A stretch of DNA of 64,000 nucleotides, taken from NCBI RefSeq assembly GCF_000317245.1, contig NZ_AJLJ01000358.1, forward strand, positions 1 through 64,000, in the 5' to 3' direction. Position numbers and translations under genes: made by a program. The stretch is from Fischerella muscicola SAG 1427-1 = PCC 73103. GTDB lineage: Bacteria > Cyanobacteriota > Cyanobacteriia > Cyanobacteriales > Nostocaceae. Below the pieces are notes generated by a model. The model was not told where the DNA came from. It made no database searches and worked only from the letters and a program-made list of their open reading frames with translations. Numbering within the stretch: position 1 is the first letter of the stretch; each line of letters begins with the position of its first letter. Positions 1 through 8,904 of this stretch are shown here, piece after piece.

Positions 1-954
1 TTGGGAACTTAGGAAAAATTGAAAATGGTATAGTTGCAGTGACAGCCTATGGCGTAATTGAAGATATGACCTTTCCATTAGCATTTCAAATTTATAAACC
101 ACGCGAGCGATTGCAGTCAGGAGATAAATATAAAACAAAGCCAGAAATTGCAGCAGAATTAATCCGAGAACTCCAAGGAATGGGGTAAAAGGTGTGAATT
201 GGTTTTGGCAGATAGCTTGTATGGAGAAAGTGATGGGAATTTTATTAGTGTCTTGAATCAATTACATCTCAGTTTTGTTGTAGCTATACGTAGCAACCAC
301 GGAGTTTGGCTGCCAAAAAGGCAAAGTATCAGGTATAACAAATGGCGCTCATTCATCCGTGTTTTCTCGAATGGTAGTCAAGAAGTTCGATATATTAGAG
401 AGATTATTTTTGGGAAGCGGCGTGAGATTCGTTATTGGCAAGTCACGACGGATACGGATAAACTTCCAGAAAATTCAACATGGTTTTTAATGACGCATGT
501 TCCGGCTATTAAGTACTCAGAAGTTGGGAATATTTACGGTTTACGAACATGGGTAGAATATGGACTCAAGCAGAGTAAAAATGAACTCGGATGGGCAGAT
601 TTTCGGCTTACCCATTATTCTGACATTCAGAAGTGGTGGGAAATAGTTTGTAGTACCTATCTCATGGTCAGCCTTCATTCAAGTGTCTTCTCTGAATCTC
701 ACAGCTATATTCTCCAAATATTTGCGGAACACCCTTTGTGGGATGAAAAGTTTGGTTGGAAGAATATCTTGAATAATTTACGTCTTATTGTTCAACCTTT
801 TCTGCTTTTTAATCTGATTAAACCTTGGCTTAAGGTATTTTATATTCCCCAACTTAATAGTGGATTTTCTTACCTGATTAGCATCATGAATACCTTGCAC
901 AATCATCTATTTTTATCCCTTTGGTCAGACTTTTTCTCTTTTTCCTCTGCCTAG
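1..954 (+). pseudogene. IS701/IS4-type DDE transposase remnant, frameshifted and 5'-truncated by the window edge
   Basis: Two reading frames together give the C-terminal part of a DDE transposase. Frame 3 runs from the window edge to a TAA at 186-188, ending in ...LIRELQGMG. The protein resumes in frame 1 at about 184 (KRCELVLADSLYGES) and runs to the TAG at 952-954. The second catalytic Asp lies in LADSLYGES and the catalytic Glu in WVEYGLKQSKNELGW, which fits the IS701 branch of the IS4 superfamily. The frame change at about 180-190 needs one base lost or two gained, so the element is probably inactive. The 5' end lies outside the window, and no terminal inverted repeat could be defined. 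Confidence 0.8.
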
Positions 955-1218
955 AGTGACAAAAGAAAGTTATTAAGCTGTTCATAAAGATTTTTTTCTA
1001 ATGGCTGCTATGTAGTTTAATTCTGCTGTTGCACCGTTGTTTTATATTCATTGTCGTTACTTTATATAGCTGATACCTTGGTTTGTGGAGACAAAAAAGA
1101 AGTGGGTAGTCCTCCATCACACCCACCTACTTAACCTTCTGCGCCATACTGGAGCTTTGTGTATCCCTCACTTAGCTCCTTTTTTATCACATTAAAAAAT
1201 CAGCTTAAAGTTGTGTTT
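955..1218. other. Gene-free stretch downstream of the transposase remnant
   Basis: No supportable ORF or RNA gene was seen. The right end of the insertion sequence should lie here, but no matching left end is available to locate it. Confidence 0.5.
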
Positions 1219-2004
1219 TTATTTTTGTAATACTTCTACTAGATCATTGATTTTGAAATTGTTGTTTTCTGCCAAAGGTGATAATTGCGTATTGACACTT
1301 AACCTGTAAAAGTGATTAAAACGGGATGAAGCAACCCAAGCAGGTAATGTTTGCTGGCGCTTTGCTATAAAAACTTTCTGAAAGTTTGGATCAACTTTTC
1401 CACTCAAAGAATCACGTGTTGGTACTATACAGCGTTGACAAGGATTTATTCCTAATAGGTGTATATCTCCAACTCGAAAGGGAACAAAATCATCTTGTTC
1501 ACCAAATAATCTATCTTCCCAAAATGCTGGTACACCGTCGATTTCGATATTGGCACGTATACGACGACGCATTTCATCTACACTTACACCAGCAAACCAA
1601 GAAGCCACTTCTGTTAAGGTTGCTGTACTAATGATTGTTGGGCCTGGTGAGACAGTATCATCAGGAAAACCCATCAGAAGATTTTGTTTGAGTTTAACGG
1701 CAAATCCAAAAAAATTACTTAACCAATCTTCTAGCATTTGCCGTTCATGACCCAGATGAAAAACTTGTTGTAAGTTGTTCTCTGAATTTTTTAATGATAC
1801 AGTTCTATCTTCTAAATTATATTGCGATCGCAACAAATGAACTTTGGCATGACGCTTACCATTGACAAATTTATCGTGTTCGTCAACAATCGCAAACTCA
1901 CGATCATACTGTATCGCACCACTAGATAGGACTTTTGCTGTCTCTACTTCAACACCATCTAGTGATTTAATCGGGTAGATTAAAATCTTAGCAACGTATG
2001 GCAT
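1219..2004 (-). CDS. MOSC domain protein (beta-barrel plus MOSC domain)
   Basis: This 261-residue protein has an N-terminal MOSC beta-barrel domain (from MPYVAKILIYPIKSLDGVEV) followed by a C-terminal MOSC domain. The latter contains the family's conserved cysteine segment NPCQRCIVPTRD near residue 190 and an upstream WEDRLFGE stretch. MOSC proteins are related to the C-terminus of molybdenum-cofactor sulfurase and to the YcbX/YiiM and mARC proteins, which bind molybdenum cofactor or handle sulfur through a conserved Cys. The length matches stand-alone two-domain members. No molybdenum gene is adjacent, so the substrate is unknown. The ATG start gives the canonical N-terminus. Confidence 0.85.
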   Translation of the reverse strand: MPYVAKILIYPIKSLDGVEVETAKVLSSGAIQYDREFAIVDEHDKFVNGKRHAKVHLLRSQYNLEDRTVSLKNSENNLQQVFHLGHERQMLEDWLSNFFGFAVKLKQNLLMGFPDDTVSPGPTIISTATLTEVASWFAGVSVDEMRRRIRANIEIDGVPAFWEDRLFGEQDDFVPFRVGDIHLLGINPCQRCIVPTRDSLSGKVDPNFQKVFIAKRQQTLPAWVASSRFNHFYRLSVNTQLSPLAENNNFKINDLVEVLQK

Positions 2005-2027
2005 AAGTTTGTAGTTGATTGTTTGTC

Positions 2028-2060
2028 AATGGTCATTTGTCATTCGTCATTTGTCATTGG
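2028..2060. repeat. TCATTTGTCATT-type short direct repeats
   Basis: Degenerate direct repeats of (G)TCATTTGTCATTGG are present here. The same kind of tract recurs near 19170-19375, 45003-45119 and inside the kinase gene near 8526-8590, so it is a dispersed simple-repeat family of this genome. Confidence 0.7.
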
Positions 2061-2091
2061 TTAGTGGTTGGTTGTTTTCTGTGTTCTCCCC

Positions 2092-2145
2092 TGTCTCCCC
2101 TGTCTCCCCTGTCTCCCTTGTCTCCCTTGTCTCCCTTGTCTCTCT
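2092..2145. repeat. 9-bp tandem repeat, six units
   Basis: Six tandem copies of TGTCTCCCC/T run from 2092 to 2145; the last copy is degenerate. The other strand reads GGGAGACAA-type units, a class of short tandem repeat common in Nostocales intergenic regions. It lies between the MOSC gene and lepB. Confidence 0.9.
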
Positions 2146-2212
2146 TCCCTATTTTTAATTTTTAATTTTTAATTGTTTTGTCCCCCGTGTCCTCCGTGTC
2201 CCCAATCTCGAC

Positions 2213-2857
2213 CTACGGATATAATGGCGACTTATCAATACCACCAACGTTATCTAGGGGCCAAAAACGAATTACAGCACGACCAATAATATTTTCTCTA
2301 GGAACAACACCCCAACAGCGACTATCATAACTGCTATTACGGTTGTCACCTAGTACTAAATAGGAATTGGCAGGTATGGTTACAGGTTTAGATAAAAATG
2401 GTGGTTGTGGCCCGGAAGTGCAGACATTGACTACTGTCTGCTGTGAAGGTGAAAGATATTTGTTTTCTGTAAGAGGCTGATTGTTGATAAATACTTTACC
2501 GTTTTTGAGTGCTACTGTTTCTCCTGGCAAACCAACAATACGCTTGATAAAAGCATCTTGATATTGTTCTTGCTGTAGCTCTTTTGTGGGTGAAAATACT
2601 ACAATATCTCCCCTTTGGGGATTAGAAAATTTATAACTTAACTTATCAACAATAATCTTATCTGCTTCCCACTGATTAGGGGAACCATGTAGAGTTGGTT
2701 CCATTGAACCAGATGGAATCCAACGGGCTTCGGCTACGAAGGTACGAATCCCCAAAGCCAACACGATGCTTAATACAATTGTTCTACCTAGTTCTGCTAT
2801 CCAAGAACTATCAGGTTTTTGACTAGAGTTGTTGTTATCAGACACTTGATTTTGCAT
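2213..2857 (-). CDS. lepB: Signal peptidase I
   Basis: Type I signal peptidase of 214 residues that cleaves signal peptides from exported and thylakoid-targeted proteins. One N-terminal membrane helix (about residues 24-42) anchors it. The catalytic Ser is S51 in PSGSMEPTL and the general-base Lys is K105 in FIKRIVGLPGE. The box VLGDNRNSSYDSR comes near residue 170. All S26-family boxes are present and the length is usual for cyanobacterial LepB. It is monocistronic as far as can be seen, with a 9-bp tandem repeat downstream. Confidence 0.96.
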   Translation of the reverse strand: MQNQVSDNNNSSQKPDSSWIAELGRTIVLSIVLALGIRTFVAEARWIPSGSMEPTLHGSPNQWEADKIIVDKLSYKFSNPQRGDIVVFSPTKELQQEQYQDAFIKRIVGLPGETVALKNGKVFINNQPLTENKYLSPSQQTVVNVCTSGPQPPFLSKPVTIPANSYLVLGDNRNSSYDSRCWGVVPRENIIGRAVIRFWPLDNVGGIDKSPLYP

Positions 2858-3395
2858 GAAATTACTTGACTAAAAGCACAAGATGCTATTTCTATTTTTT
2901 GTTTAGAAACGCGAACTAAATAAAAAACACTATTTCATCCCTTAATGTGGGACTTCAAAGTGATATCGTAGGCAGTGCGAGGTCAATATATAAATTAGTT
3001 GCATGTTATTTAATTCACAATCCTTAAAGATGCTATACCTGTAATCTTAACCGTAGAAAGCGAGTTTTTTCAGTTATATTGTCCAATGTACAAGCTTGTA
3101 ATGGAAAGTGGGAGACATAAATTTAGGGGTTTACGTAGTTCATAACCTAATTATTTATTTATGCTTAAAAAATAAACTTGTTTTTGATGAGTGACAAAAA
3201 TTCATCGTTAACAGTCAAATAAAGTTTAACCTAAAAGAATAATTCTTGTTAATTACGGATTTGGTGGGTATAAGAGTATAAGTTAACCCCAACTAATGCT
3301 GTAATCATGATCTGATTTTTTCTCTTACACTCCCATAGACTGCCCCTAAAAAGGGCTTTGTGAACAATATCTCTTGCTTTAACACTTGAATATCC
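2858..3395. other. Gene-free region between divergent lepB and pyrC
   Basis: This 538-bp AT-rich divergent intergenic region has no convincing ORF or RNA structure. Promoters for lepB (minus) and pyrC (plus) must lie here, but none is strong enough to call. Confidence 0.5.
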
Positions 3396-4721
3396 ATGTC
3401 ATCTTCAACTAGTTTACTAATTCGGCACGCTCGGATAATTTTACCCAATGGAGAATTCATGATTGGGGATGTGCTGACGCGCGATCGCCTGATTGTCGAA
3501 ATTTCTCCAGAAATATCCACAGAACAAACACCGATCACAGAAATTGACGCAGAAGGGTTAACTTTGTTGCCAGGAGTTATCGATCCACAGGTACACTTCC
3601 GGGAACCAGGCTTGGAACATAAAGAAGATTTGTTTACTGCAACTTGTGCGTGTGCCAAAGGCGGAGTCACTTCTTTTTTGGAAATGCCAAACACACGTCC
3701 CCTGACAACAACCCAGCAAGCACTTGATGATAAACTGCAACGCGCTCAGAATAAATGCTTAGTGAATTATGGCTTTTTTATTGGTGCAACAGCAGAAAAT
3801 CTCCCAGACTTGCTTTTGGCAAATCCAACTCCAGGGATCAAAATCTTTATGGGGTCGATGCATGGGCAGTTGTTGGTGGATGGACAAGAAACTCTAGAAG
3901 CAATATTTGCCAAAGGAAAACGTTTAATTGCCGTCCACGCCGAAGATCAAGCCCGAATCAACCAAAGACGCCAGGAATTTGCTGGTATTCATGACGTCGC
4001 AATTCATTCTCAGATCCAAGACAATCAGGCGGCACTGTTGGCAACACAGCTGGTGTTAAAATTGTCACAAAAATATCAGCGACGTCTGCATATTTTACAT
4101 ATGTCTACGGCTGAAGAAGCAGAGTTACTGCGTCAACACAAGCCAAGTTGGGTGACGGCAGAAGTCACACCACAACATTTATTATTGAATACAAGTGCCT
4201 ATGAAAAAATTGGTACATTAGCACAGATGAATCCGCCTTTGCGATCGCCCCACGATAACGAAGTTCTCTGGCAAGCTTTGCATGATGGCATTATCGATTT
4301 TATTGCCACCGATCATGCACCCCACACTTTAGAAGAAAAAGCGCAACCTTATCCAAATAGTCCTTCAGGAATGCCAGGGGTAGAAACTTCTTTACCTTTA
4401 ATGTTAACAGCCACAGACCAAGGAAGATGCACTCTTGCCCAAGTTGTTAACTGGATGTCTACTGCTGTCGCCAAAGCATATAATATCCCTAACAAAGGAG
4501 CGATCGCACCTGGTTATGATGCTGATTTAGTCCTTGTAGATTTGGAAACTTATCGTCCAGTTTTGCGCGAAGAATTATTAAGTAAATGCGGTTGGAGTCC
4601 TTTTGAAGGTTGGAATCTCACGGGATGGCCTGTTTACACGATTGTTGGTGGTGAGATTGTTTATGAAAAAGGCAAGTTGCACACACAAGTACGTGGACAA
4701 GCCTTAAGGTTTGGTCAATAA
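3396..4721 (+). CDS. pyrC: Dihydroorotase (class I amidohydrolase)
   Basis: A 441-residue cyclic amidohydrolase expected to interconvert carbamoyl-aspartate and dihydroorotate in pyrimidine synthesis. Metal-site motifs appear in order: GVIDPQVHFREPG, the carbamylated-Lys segment IKIFMGSMHG, AVHAED, HILHMSTAEE and ATDHAPHTLEEK. The first motif reads QVH where the classical class I motif is HVH. I recall QVH in a subgroup of annotated bacterial dihydroorotases, so this looks like a family trait rather than damage, but another amidohydrolase activity is not excluded. It stands alone, without pyr neighbours. Confidence 0.88.
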   Translation: MSSSTSLLIRHARIILPNGEFMIGDVLTRDRLIVEISPEISTEQTPITEIDAEGLTLLPGVIDPQVHFREPGLEHKEDLFTATCACAKGGVTSFLEMPNTRPLTTTQQALDDKLQRAQNKCLVNYGFFIGATAENLPDLLLANPTPGIKIFMGSMHGQLLVDGQETLEAIFAKGKRLIAVHAEDQARINQRRQEFAGIHDVAIHSQIQDNQAALLATQLVLKLSQKYQRRLHILHMSTAEEAELLRQHKPSWVTAEVTPQHLLLNTSAYEKIGTLAQMNPPLRSPHDNEVLWQALHDGIIDFIATDHAPHTLEEKAQPYPNSPSGMPGVETSLPLMLTATDQGRCTLAQVVNWMSTAVAKAYNIPNKGAIAPGYDADLVLVDLETYRPVLREELLSKCGWSPFEGWNLTGWPVYTIVGGEIVYEKGKLHTQVRGQALRFGQ

Positions 4722-4830
4722 AGGGAACGGGGAACGGGGAACAGGGAGCAGGGACTGGGAGTGGGACAAGGGAGCAGGGAGCAGGGAGACAAAGGTGAAT
4801 AAAGCAATGCCCAATGCCCAATGCCCGTTC
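4722..4830. repeat. Degenerate G-rich tandem repeats (GGGAACGGGGAACGG type)
   Basis: A purine-rich run built from variants of GGGAACGG, GGGAGCAG and CAATGCC units fills the short gap between convergent pyrC and the next minus-strand gene. Confidence 0.7.
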
Positions 4831-4831
4831 C

Positions 4832-5674
4832 CTATTCATACCGTCGTTCAACAATACCCACTAGAGATTGCAAATCAAATTTTTCATCTTCTCCACTCAA
4901 GCAAATTCCCGCACTCATTACGGTTAAATCTGTTTTAGAAATAGCGCTGGTGTGATATTCGCCGTCAGCAGTTGTCCAGTGTACAACCCAATGATCTTGG
5001 CGATCGCGAAATTCATGTAATTCTCCGCCACCCATTTGCAATGCTTTTTGTAATTGCTTTTCATCGAGTTGTTGTTGCTGCAAAGCTGCAAATTCTTTTG
5101 TTTGTTGGGCAACAATTTCGTATACTGTCCGCATTTCTGGTGTCATACCCCGAAAGTGGAGTTTGTCTTGGGGTGTGATTTGTTTGAGGTGTTCTCGCAG
5201 TTTTTCAGTAATTAACGGATCAGCACGGCGATCGCATTCGTCAAACCACCAAGCAGCACCATCAGTACGGGCAATAATTACCTCAAATATAGCTCCTTCT
5301 GTAACTAAATTTACCGCTACAGGTCGGCAATATCCACACCGTTGCCGCATATCAACTTCGTTGACTGGGTAAGCTAACCAAGTTTGTGATCGTAATGGAT
5401 GAGCCAGTCGCAAACGCATTGGTTTAAGATATTGTAGATATTCAGCAATTTGGGGTAAGTTAGGTTCTTCAACTACCGCTGCGATTTTCTCATCTACTGG
5501 TTGAAATATGCCCCAACCTTCAAAGTTACGAGGTTTAGGATTAAATGTATAAATTATTTCTGCAACTCTAGTTCGTACCTTGCCACCACGCACACAAGGC
5601 GCGATAAAGCGAGTGGAATGTAAATTATTTTCCTCGGCAGCGAGTTGGTTAATTAGCTTGCGGATATCTGTCAT
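4832..5674 (-). CDS. Conserved cyanobacterial protein of unknown function
   Basis: A 280-residue soluble protein without a signal peptide or membrane helix. I do not recognise a characterised family. Visible traits are an N-terminal RFIAPCVRGGKVRTRV segment, a CxxC pair in MRQRCGYCRPV (possible metal site), a Trp-rich WWFDECDRR segment, a central acidic/Gln-rich helical stretch (FAALQQQQLDEKQLQKAL), and a C-terminal region with HWVVHWTTADGEYHTS. The regular ORF with good start context supports a real gene. It is convergent with pyrC across a repeat tract. Confidence 0.8.
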   Translation of the reverse strand: MTDIRKLINQLAAEENNLHSTRFIAPCVRGGKVRTRVAEIIYTFNPKPRNFEGWGIFQPVDEKIAAVVEEPNLPQIAEYLQYLKPMRLRLAHPLRSQTWLAYPVNEVDMRQRCGYCRPVAVNLVTEGAIFEVIIARTDGAAWWFDECDRRADPLITEKLREHLKQITPQDKLHFRGMTPEMRTVYEIVAQQTKEFAALQQQQLDEKQLQKALQMGGGELHEFRDRQDHWVVHWTTADGEYHTSAISKTDLTVMSAGICLSGEDEKFDLQSLVGIVERRYE

Positions 5675-5973
5675 ATTAATAATTTTTGTAATGCAGTTAA
5701 GTTAGGTAGGTAAACATAAAGCTAAAGAGGGATATTTTTTATTTGGAAGTCCCTAAGTACAGCTTTGCATTAATTCGTAACTTTTTAAACGCACCAGGTA
5801 GCGGAGTCAGCGCAGAGAGGCGCAGAGGCTTTATGAACTTAATTCGTTACGAACTTCTGAATTCCTGTACTAAGTTAATCTTCTTGTCCTCTTTGTCTCC
5901 TCAATTCTTAATTTTCTACTTAGATTGTTGTTAAAGATTTTTTGCTGGGCTTCTTTCAAACTACGCTAACATA
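5675..5973. other. Gene-free region with GCGCAGAGGCGCAGAGG repeat
   Basis: This stretch contains GCGCAGAGAGGCGCAGAGG, a simple repeat scattered through Nostocales genomes. A 63-codon ORF here lacks family features and is not called. Confidence 0.5.
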
Positions 5974-6030
5974 ATGCAAATATCTAACAAGCAGTATTTT
6001 GTTTACCCACATAAATCAAAAAGACAGTCG

Positions 6031-7071
6031 ATGAGTAATCAATTTCCAAAGTACAATCCTAGCGGCATAGGACAAATCAACGGCAACCTCTTTGGTTTAC
6101 CTTTTGATTATGAGTCTGCAAATTTAATTGTCTTTGGTGTCCCGTGGGAAGTTACCGTTTCCTATGGTGCGGGTACGGCGAATGGGCCACAAAGAATCCT
6201 GGATGCTTCACCACAATTAGACTTGTTCGATTTTGATAACCCTGATGGATGGAAACAGGGAATTTTTATGGCAGAAATTCCCCAGGATATTTTAGATAAA
6301 AACACATACTACCGTTATTTAGCTACAACAATTATTGAACGTTTAGAGCAAGGTCAACAATTAACAGATACACCAGACTTAACTCCTGTGATCACAGAAA
6401 TTAACCAAGCTTGTCAACAGCTCAATCAATGGTTATTTGCACAGTGTCAAGAAGCAATTAATCATGGTAAAAGAGTTGCGGTGATTGGAGGAGATCACAG
6501 TTCACCATTAGGTTATTTTCAAGCATTAGCAGCTAAATATTCTAACTTTGGTATTTTACATATTGATGCCCATGCAGATTTACGAGATGCCTATGAAGGA
6601 TTTGAGTTTTCTCATGCTTCTGTTATGTTTAATGCGATGAAAATACCGCAAATTTCCAAATTGGTACAGGTGGGTTTGCGTGATATTTGTCATGATGAAG
6701 TGGAAATCATTAGTCAATCCAATAGTCGGATAGTTGCTTATTATGACTCAATGATCAAACAAAAACTTTACTCTGGAACTACTTGGATTGAAGTGTGTCG
6801 ATCAATTATCGGTCATTTACCTGAATACGTTCATATTAGCTTTGATGTTGATGGTCTTGACCCAAAACTTTGTCCGAAAACAGGTACTCCTGTTCCTGGT
6901 GGACTGGAATTAGAGCAAACTTTTTGTTTGTTTCGTGAATTAGTAAAAAGCGGTAGAAAAATTATTGGCTTTGATGTTTGTGAAGTTGGTAATGCTGAGT
7001 GGGATGGTAATGTCGGGGCGAGGATTGTTTACAAGCTGGCAAATTTCATGGATTTATCTCAGAAAAGATAA
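6031..7071 (+). CDS. Ureohydrolase (agmatinase / guanidine-hydrolase-like)
   Basis: About 346 residues from the ATG at 6031; an in-frame ATG at 5974 would add 19 residues of unconserved sequence, so the shorter start is preferred. Binuclear metal motifs of the arginase/agmatinase fold are present: GGDHSSPLGY, HIDAHADLRDAYEG and SFDVDGLDP. N-terminal elements include VPWEVTVSYGAGTANGPQ. Members hydrolyse agmatine, arginine, formiminoglutamate or guanidine. Cyanobacteria carry an agmatinase (SpeB) and also the related Ni-dependent guanidine hydrolase (Synechocystis Sll1077 type), and the sequence alone does not settle which this is. No Ni-chaperone or polyamine gene is adjacent. Confidence 0.85.
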   Translation: MSNQFPKYNPSGIGQINGNLFGLPFDYESANLIVFGVPWEVTVSYGAGTANGPQRILDASPQLDLFDFDNPDGWKQGIFMAEIPQDILDKNTYYRYLATTIIERLEQGQQLTDTPDLTPVITEINQACQQLNQWLFAQCQEAINHGKRVAVIGGDHSSPLGYFQALAAKYSNFGILHIDAHADLRDAYEGFEFSHASVMFNAMKIPQISKLVQVGLRDICHDEVEIISQSNSRIVAYYDSMIKQKLYSGTTWIEVCRSIIGHLPEYVHISFDVDGLDPKLCPKTGTPVPGGLELEQTFCLFRELVKSGRKIIGFDVCEVGNAEWDGNVGARIVYKLANFMDLSQKR

Positions 7072-7534
7072 TTAAAGCGATCGCTGTTATGATTGCATAA
7101 ATTACTGATAGAAAAAAGCAATCAGCATATTGAAAAGTTCGAGAGCCTATTGCTTACTGAATTTACTGAAATGAGTGCGTAATCTACCGAAATTAGAAAT
7201 AAATTAAACCAAATGAGCAAGCAAACTCCAGTTTGCTTGCTCTATCTGCCTAAATGAGTAAGCAATATTATGGTGCGTTGCGCTTTGCGACAACGCACCA
7301 TAATATTGCAAAACACATTAAGTAGCATTACTGAATTAATTACACATTCTTCAAGCCGTTAAGAGTTCCCTATTTCCTGTTCCCTGACTTCCAACTTAGT
7401 CTTCTGCTCTTCAATTTGCCCATCAGAAAGCTTTTAACGTAGAATTCCCTTATCCGCGTGTTAGCTCTAGAGGAGTATTTTGACTTCTAAACAATAATTT
7501 TTGCTTATTATAATGATTAATATTCTTAAGTAAA
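7072..7534. other. Gene-free region containing a strong palindrome
   Basis: No gene was found. It holds the 19-bp-stem hairpin at 7262-7309 and the upstream region of the response regulator. Confidence 0.5.
7262..7309. repeat. Perfect 19-bp inverted repeat (hairpin element)
   Basis: Arm GCAATATTATGGTGCGTTG at 7262-7280 is the exact reverse complement of 7291-7309, with a 10-nt spacer. The GGTGCGTTGCG...CAACGCACC core resembles dispersed palindromic elements of filamentous cyanobacteria. There is no T-run, so it is not a classical terminator. Confidence 0.85.
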
Positions 7535-8008
7535 ATGCATTCGACTCCAAAAAGAGATTCCAAAGCAAATATCTTGGTAGTTGATGATACCCCTGATAAT
7601 TTGCGACTTTTGTCAGCAATGCTTACAGCACAAGGCTATGAAGTTCGTAAAGCCTTAAGTGGCAAAATGGCGCTTACTGCTTGCCAAATGGTTTTGCCAG
7701 ATGTGATTTTGTTAGATATTAATATGCCAGAAATGAATGGCTACGAAGTTTGCCGACAGTTAAAAGCTAATGATAGCACTTGTCGAGTTCCAGTTATTTT
7801 TATTAGCGCTCTTGATGATGTTTTAGACAAAGTAAAAGCTTTTGATGTTGGTGGTGTAGATTATATTACTAAACCATTTCATGGAGTAGAAGTTGTATTG
7901 CGAATAGAAAACCAGCTAAAATTATGCTTATTACAAAATAAATTACATGAAAAAATACATTACTACAAAAAGCTCTTGATGATTTGCAAGCTTCTCAAGT
8001 TCAAATGA
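7535..8008 (+). CDS. Response regulator receiver domain (N-terminal part of a frameshift-split hybrid kinase)
   Basis: This CheY-like receiver has the acidic pair in ILVVDDTPDN, the phospho-acceptor Asp in ILLDINMPEMNG, and the conserved Lys in YITKPFHG. The normal family continues through LHEKNTLLQKALDDLQASQ into a histidine kinase. Here the frame is lost after LHEK and the ORF ends in about 15 unrelated residues. Restoring one A to the A6 run at 7950-7955 would rejoin it exactly to the next ORF. It is therefore probably half of one gene (7535-8859), split by a single-base indel, a sequencing error, or slippage at the homopolymer. Confidence 0.85.
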   Translation: MHSTPKRDSKANILVVDDTPDNLRLLSAMLTAQGYEVRKALSGKMALTACQMVLPDVILLDINMPEMNGYEVCRQLKANDSTCRVPVIFISALDDVLDKVKAFDVGGVDYITKPFHGVEVVLRIENQLKLCLLQNKLHEKIHYYKKLLMICKLLKFK

Positions 8009-8859
8009 TTCAACGAGAAAAGATGGCGGCTTTAGGGCAGTTGGTAGCAGGAATTGCTCATGAAGTTAACAATCCTATTAGTTTTATCTACGGCAACCTC
8101 GAATATGCTGGTCAATATGTACAAGATTTAATTAATCTAATTGAAGTTTATCAACAAGAATATCCATCTCCCACATTAAAAATTCAAGAAATAGTTAAAC
8201 AAATAGATTTAAATTTTTTAATCAACGATCAACAAAACCTCATGGATGCAATGTATAGAGGAGCAGAACGTATCCGTTCTATTGTTGAAGCACTACAAAA
8301 TTTCTCCCGACTCGATGAAGCGCAAATGAAGCGTGTAAATGTCCATGAAGGTATAGATAGTACTGTAGTGATGTTGCAACACCGACTTAAGAAAACAATA
8401 AATCGTCCTGCAATTACAGTATTTAAAGAGTATACTAATTTACCCTTGGTGACTTGTTATGCTAGTGAACTCAACCAAGTATTTATGCATCTATTGAATA
8501 ATGCGATCGATGCTTTGGATGAGTCAAATGTCAATAGTCAATGGTCATTAGCAAATGACCAAGGACGAAGGACAAAGGACATAGGACAAATTCACATTCG
8601 CACGATGCTGACAAACTCGGATACCGTAAAGATTTGTCTCGCTGATAATGGCCCTGGGATATCCGAATCCGTGCGATCGCGAATGTTTGATCCGTTTTTC
8701 ACTACAAAGCCACCAGGTAAAGGTAGTGGACTGGGATTGGCAATTAGTTATCAAATTGTTGTCCAGAAACATCAAGGAAAACTCACCTGTAACTCACTAC
8801 CAGGGCAAGGCACAGAGTTTATCATCGAAATTCCTCTCCAACAAAGCGAATTAAATTAG
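7984..8859 (+). CDS. Histidine kinase (C-terminal part of the split hybrid kinase)
   Basis: HisKA/HATPase_c kinase. The H-box is GIAHEVNNPISFIYGNL, the N-box MHLLNNAIDAL, G1 ADNGPGISE, F-box DPFFTTKPPGKG and G2 GSGLGLAIS, so catalysis looks intact. The first Met in this frame follows the linker that should join it to the receiver domain upstream, so as drawn it lacks its natural N-terminus. Between the N-box and G1 about 20 residues (SNVNSQWSLANDQGRRTKD) are encoded by the same GTCAATGGTCATT repeat seen between genes elsewhere (8526-8590), pointing to a repeat inserted in frame. There is no transmembrane segment, so it is cytoplasmic. Confidence 0.85.
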   Translation: MQASQVQMIQREKMAALGQLVAGIAHEVNNPISFIYGNLEYAGQYVQDLINLIEVYQQEYPSPTLKIQEIVKQIDLNFLINDQQNLMDAMYRGAERIRSIVEALQNFSRLDEAQMKRVNVHEGIDSTVVMLQHRLKKTINRPAITVFKEYTNLPLVTCYASELNQVFMHLLNNAIDALDESNVNSQWSLANDQGRRTKDIGQIHIRTMLTNSDTVKICLADNGPGISESVRSRMFDPFFTTKPPGKGSGLGLAISYQIVVQKHQGKLTCNSLPGQGTEFIIEIPLQQSELN

Positions 8860-8904
8860 GCAAATGCCTACAACATTTTTCTGTCACATAGCATAATAGA
8901 TAAT

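Noticed and set aside
5743..5934. 63-codon ORF between the unknown conserved gene and the ureohydrolase
   Set aside because: It runs through the GCGCAGAGG simple repeat, has no family features, and has no ribosome site.
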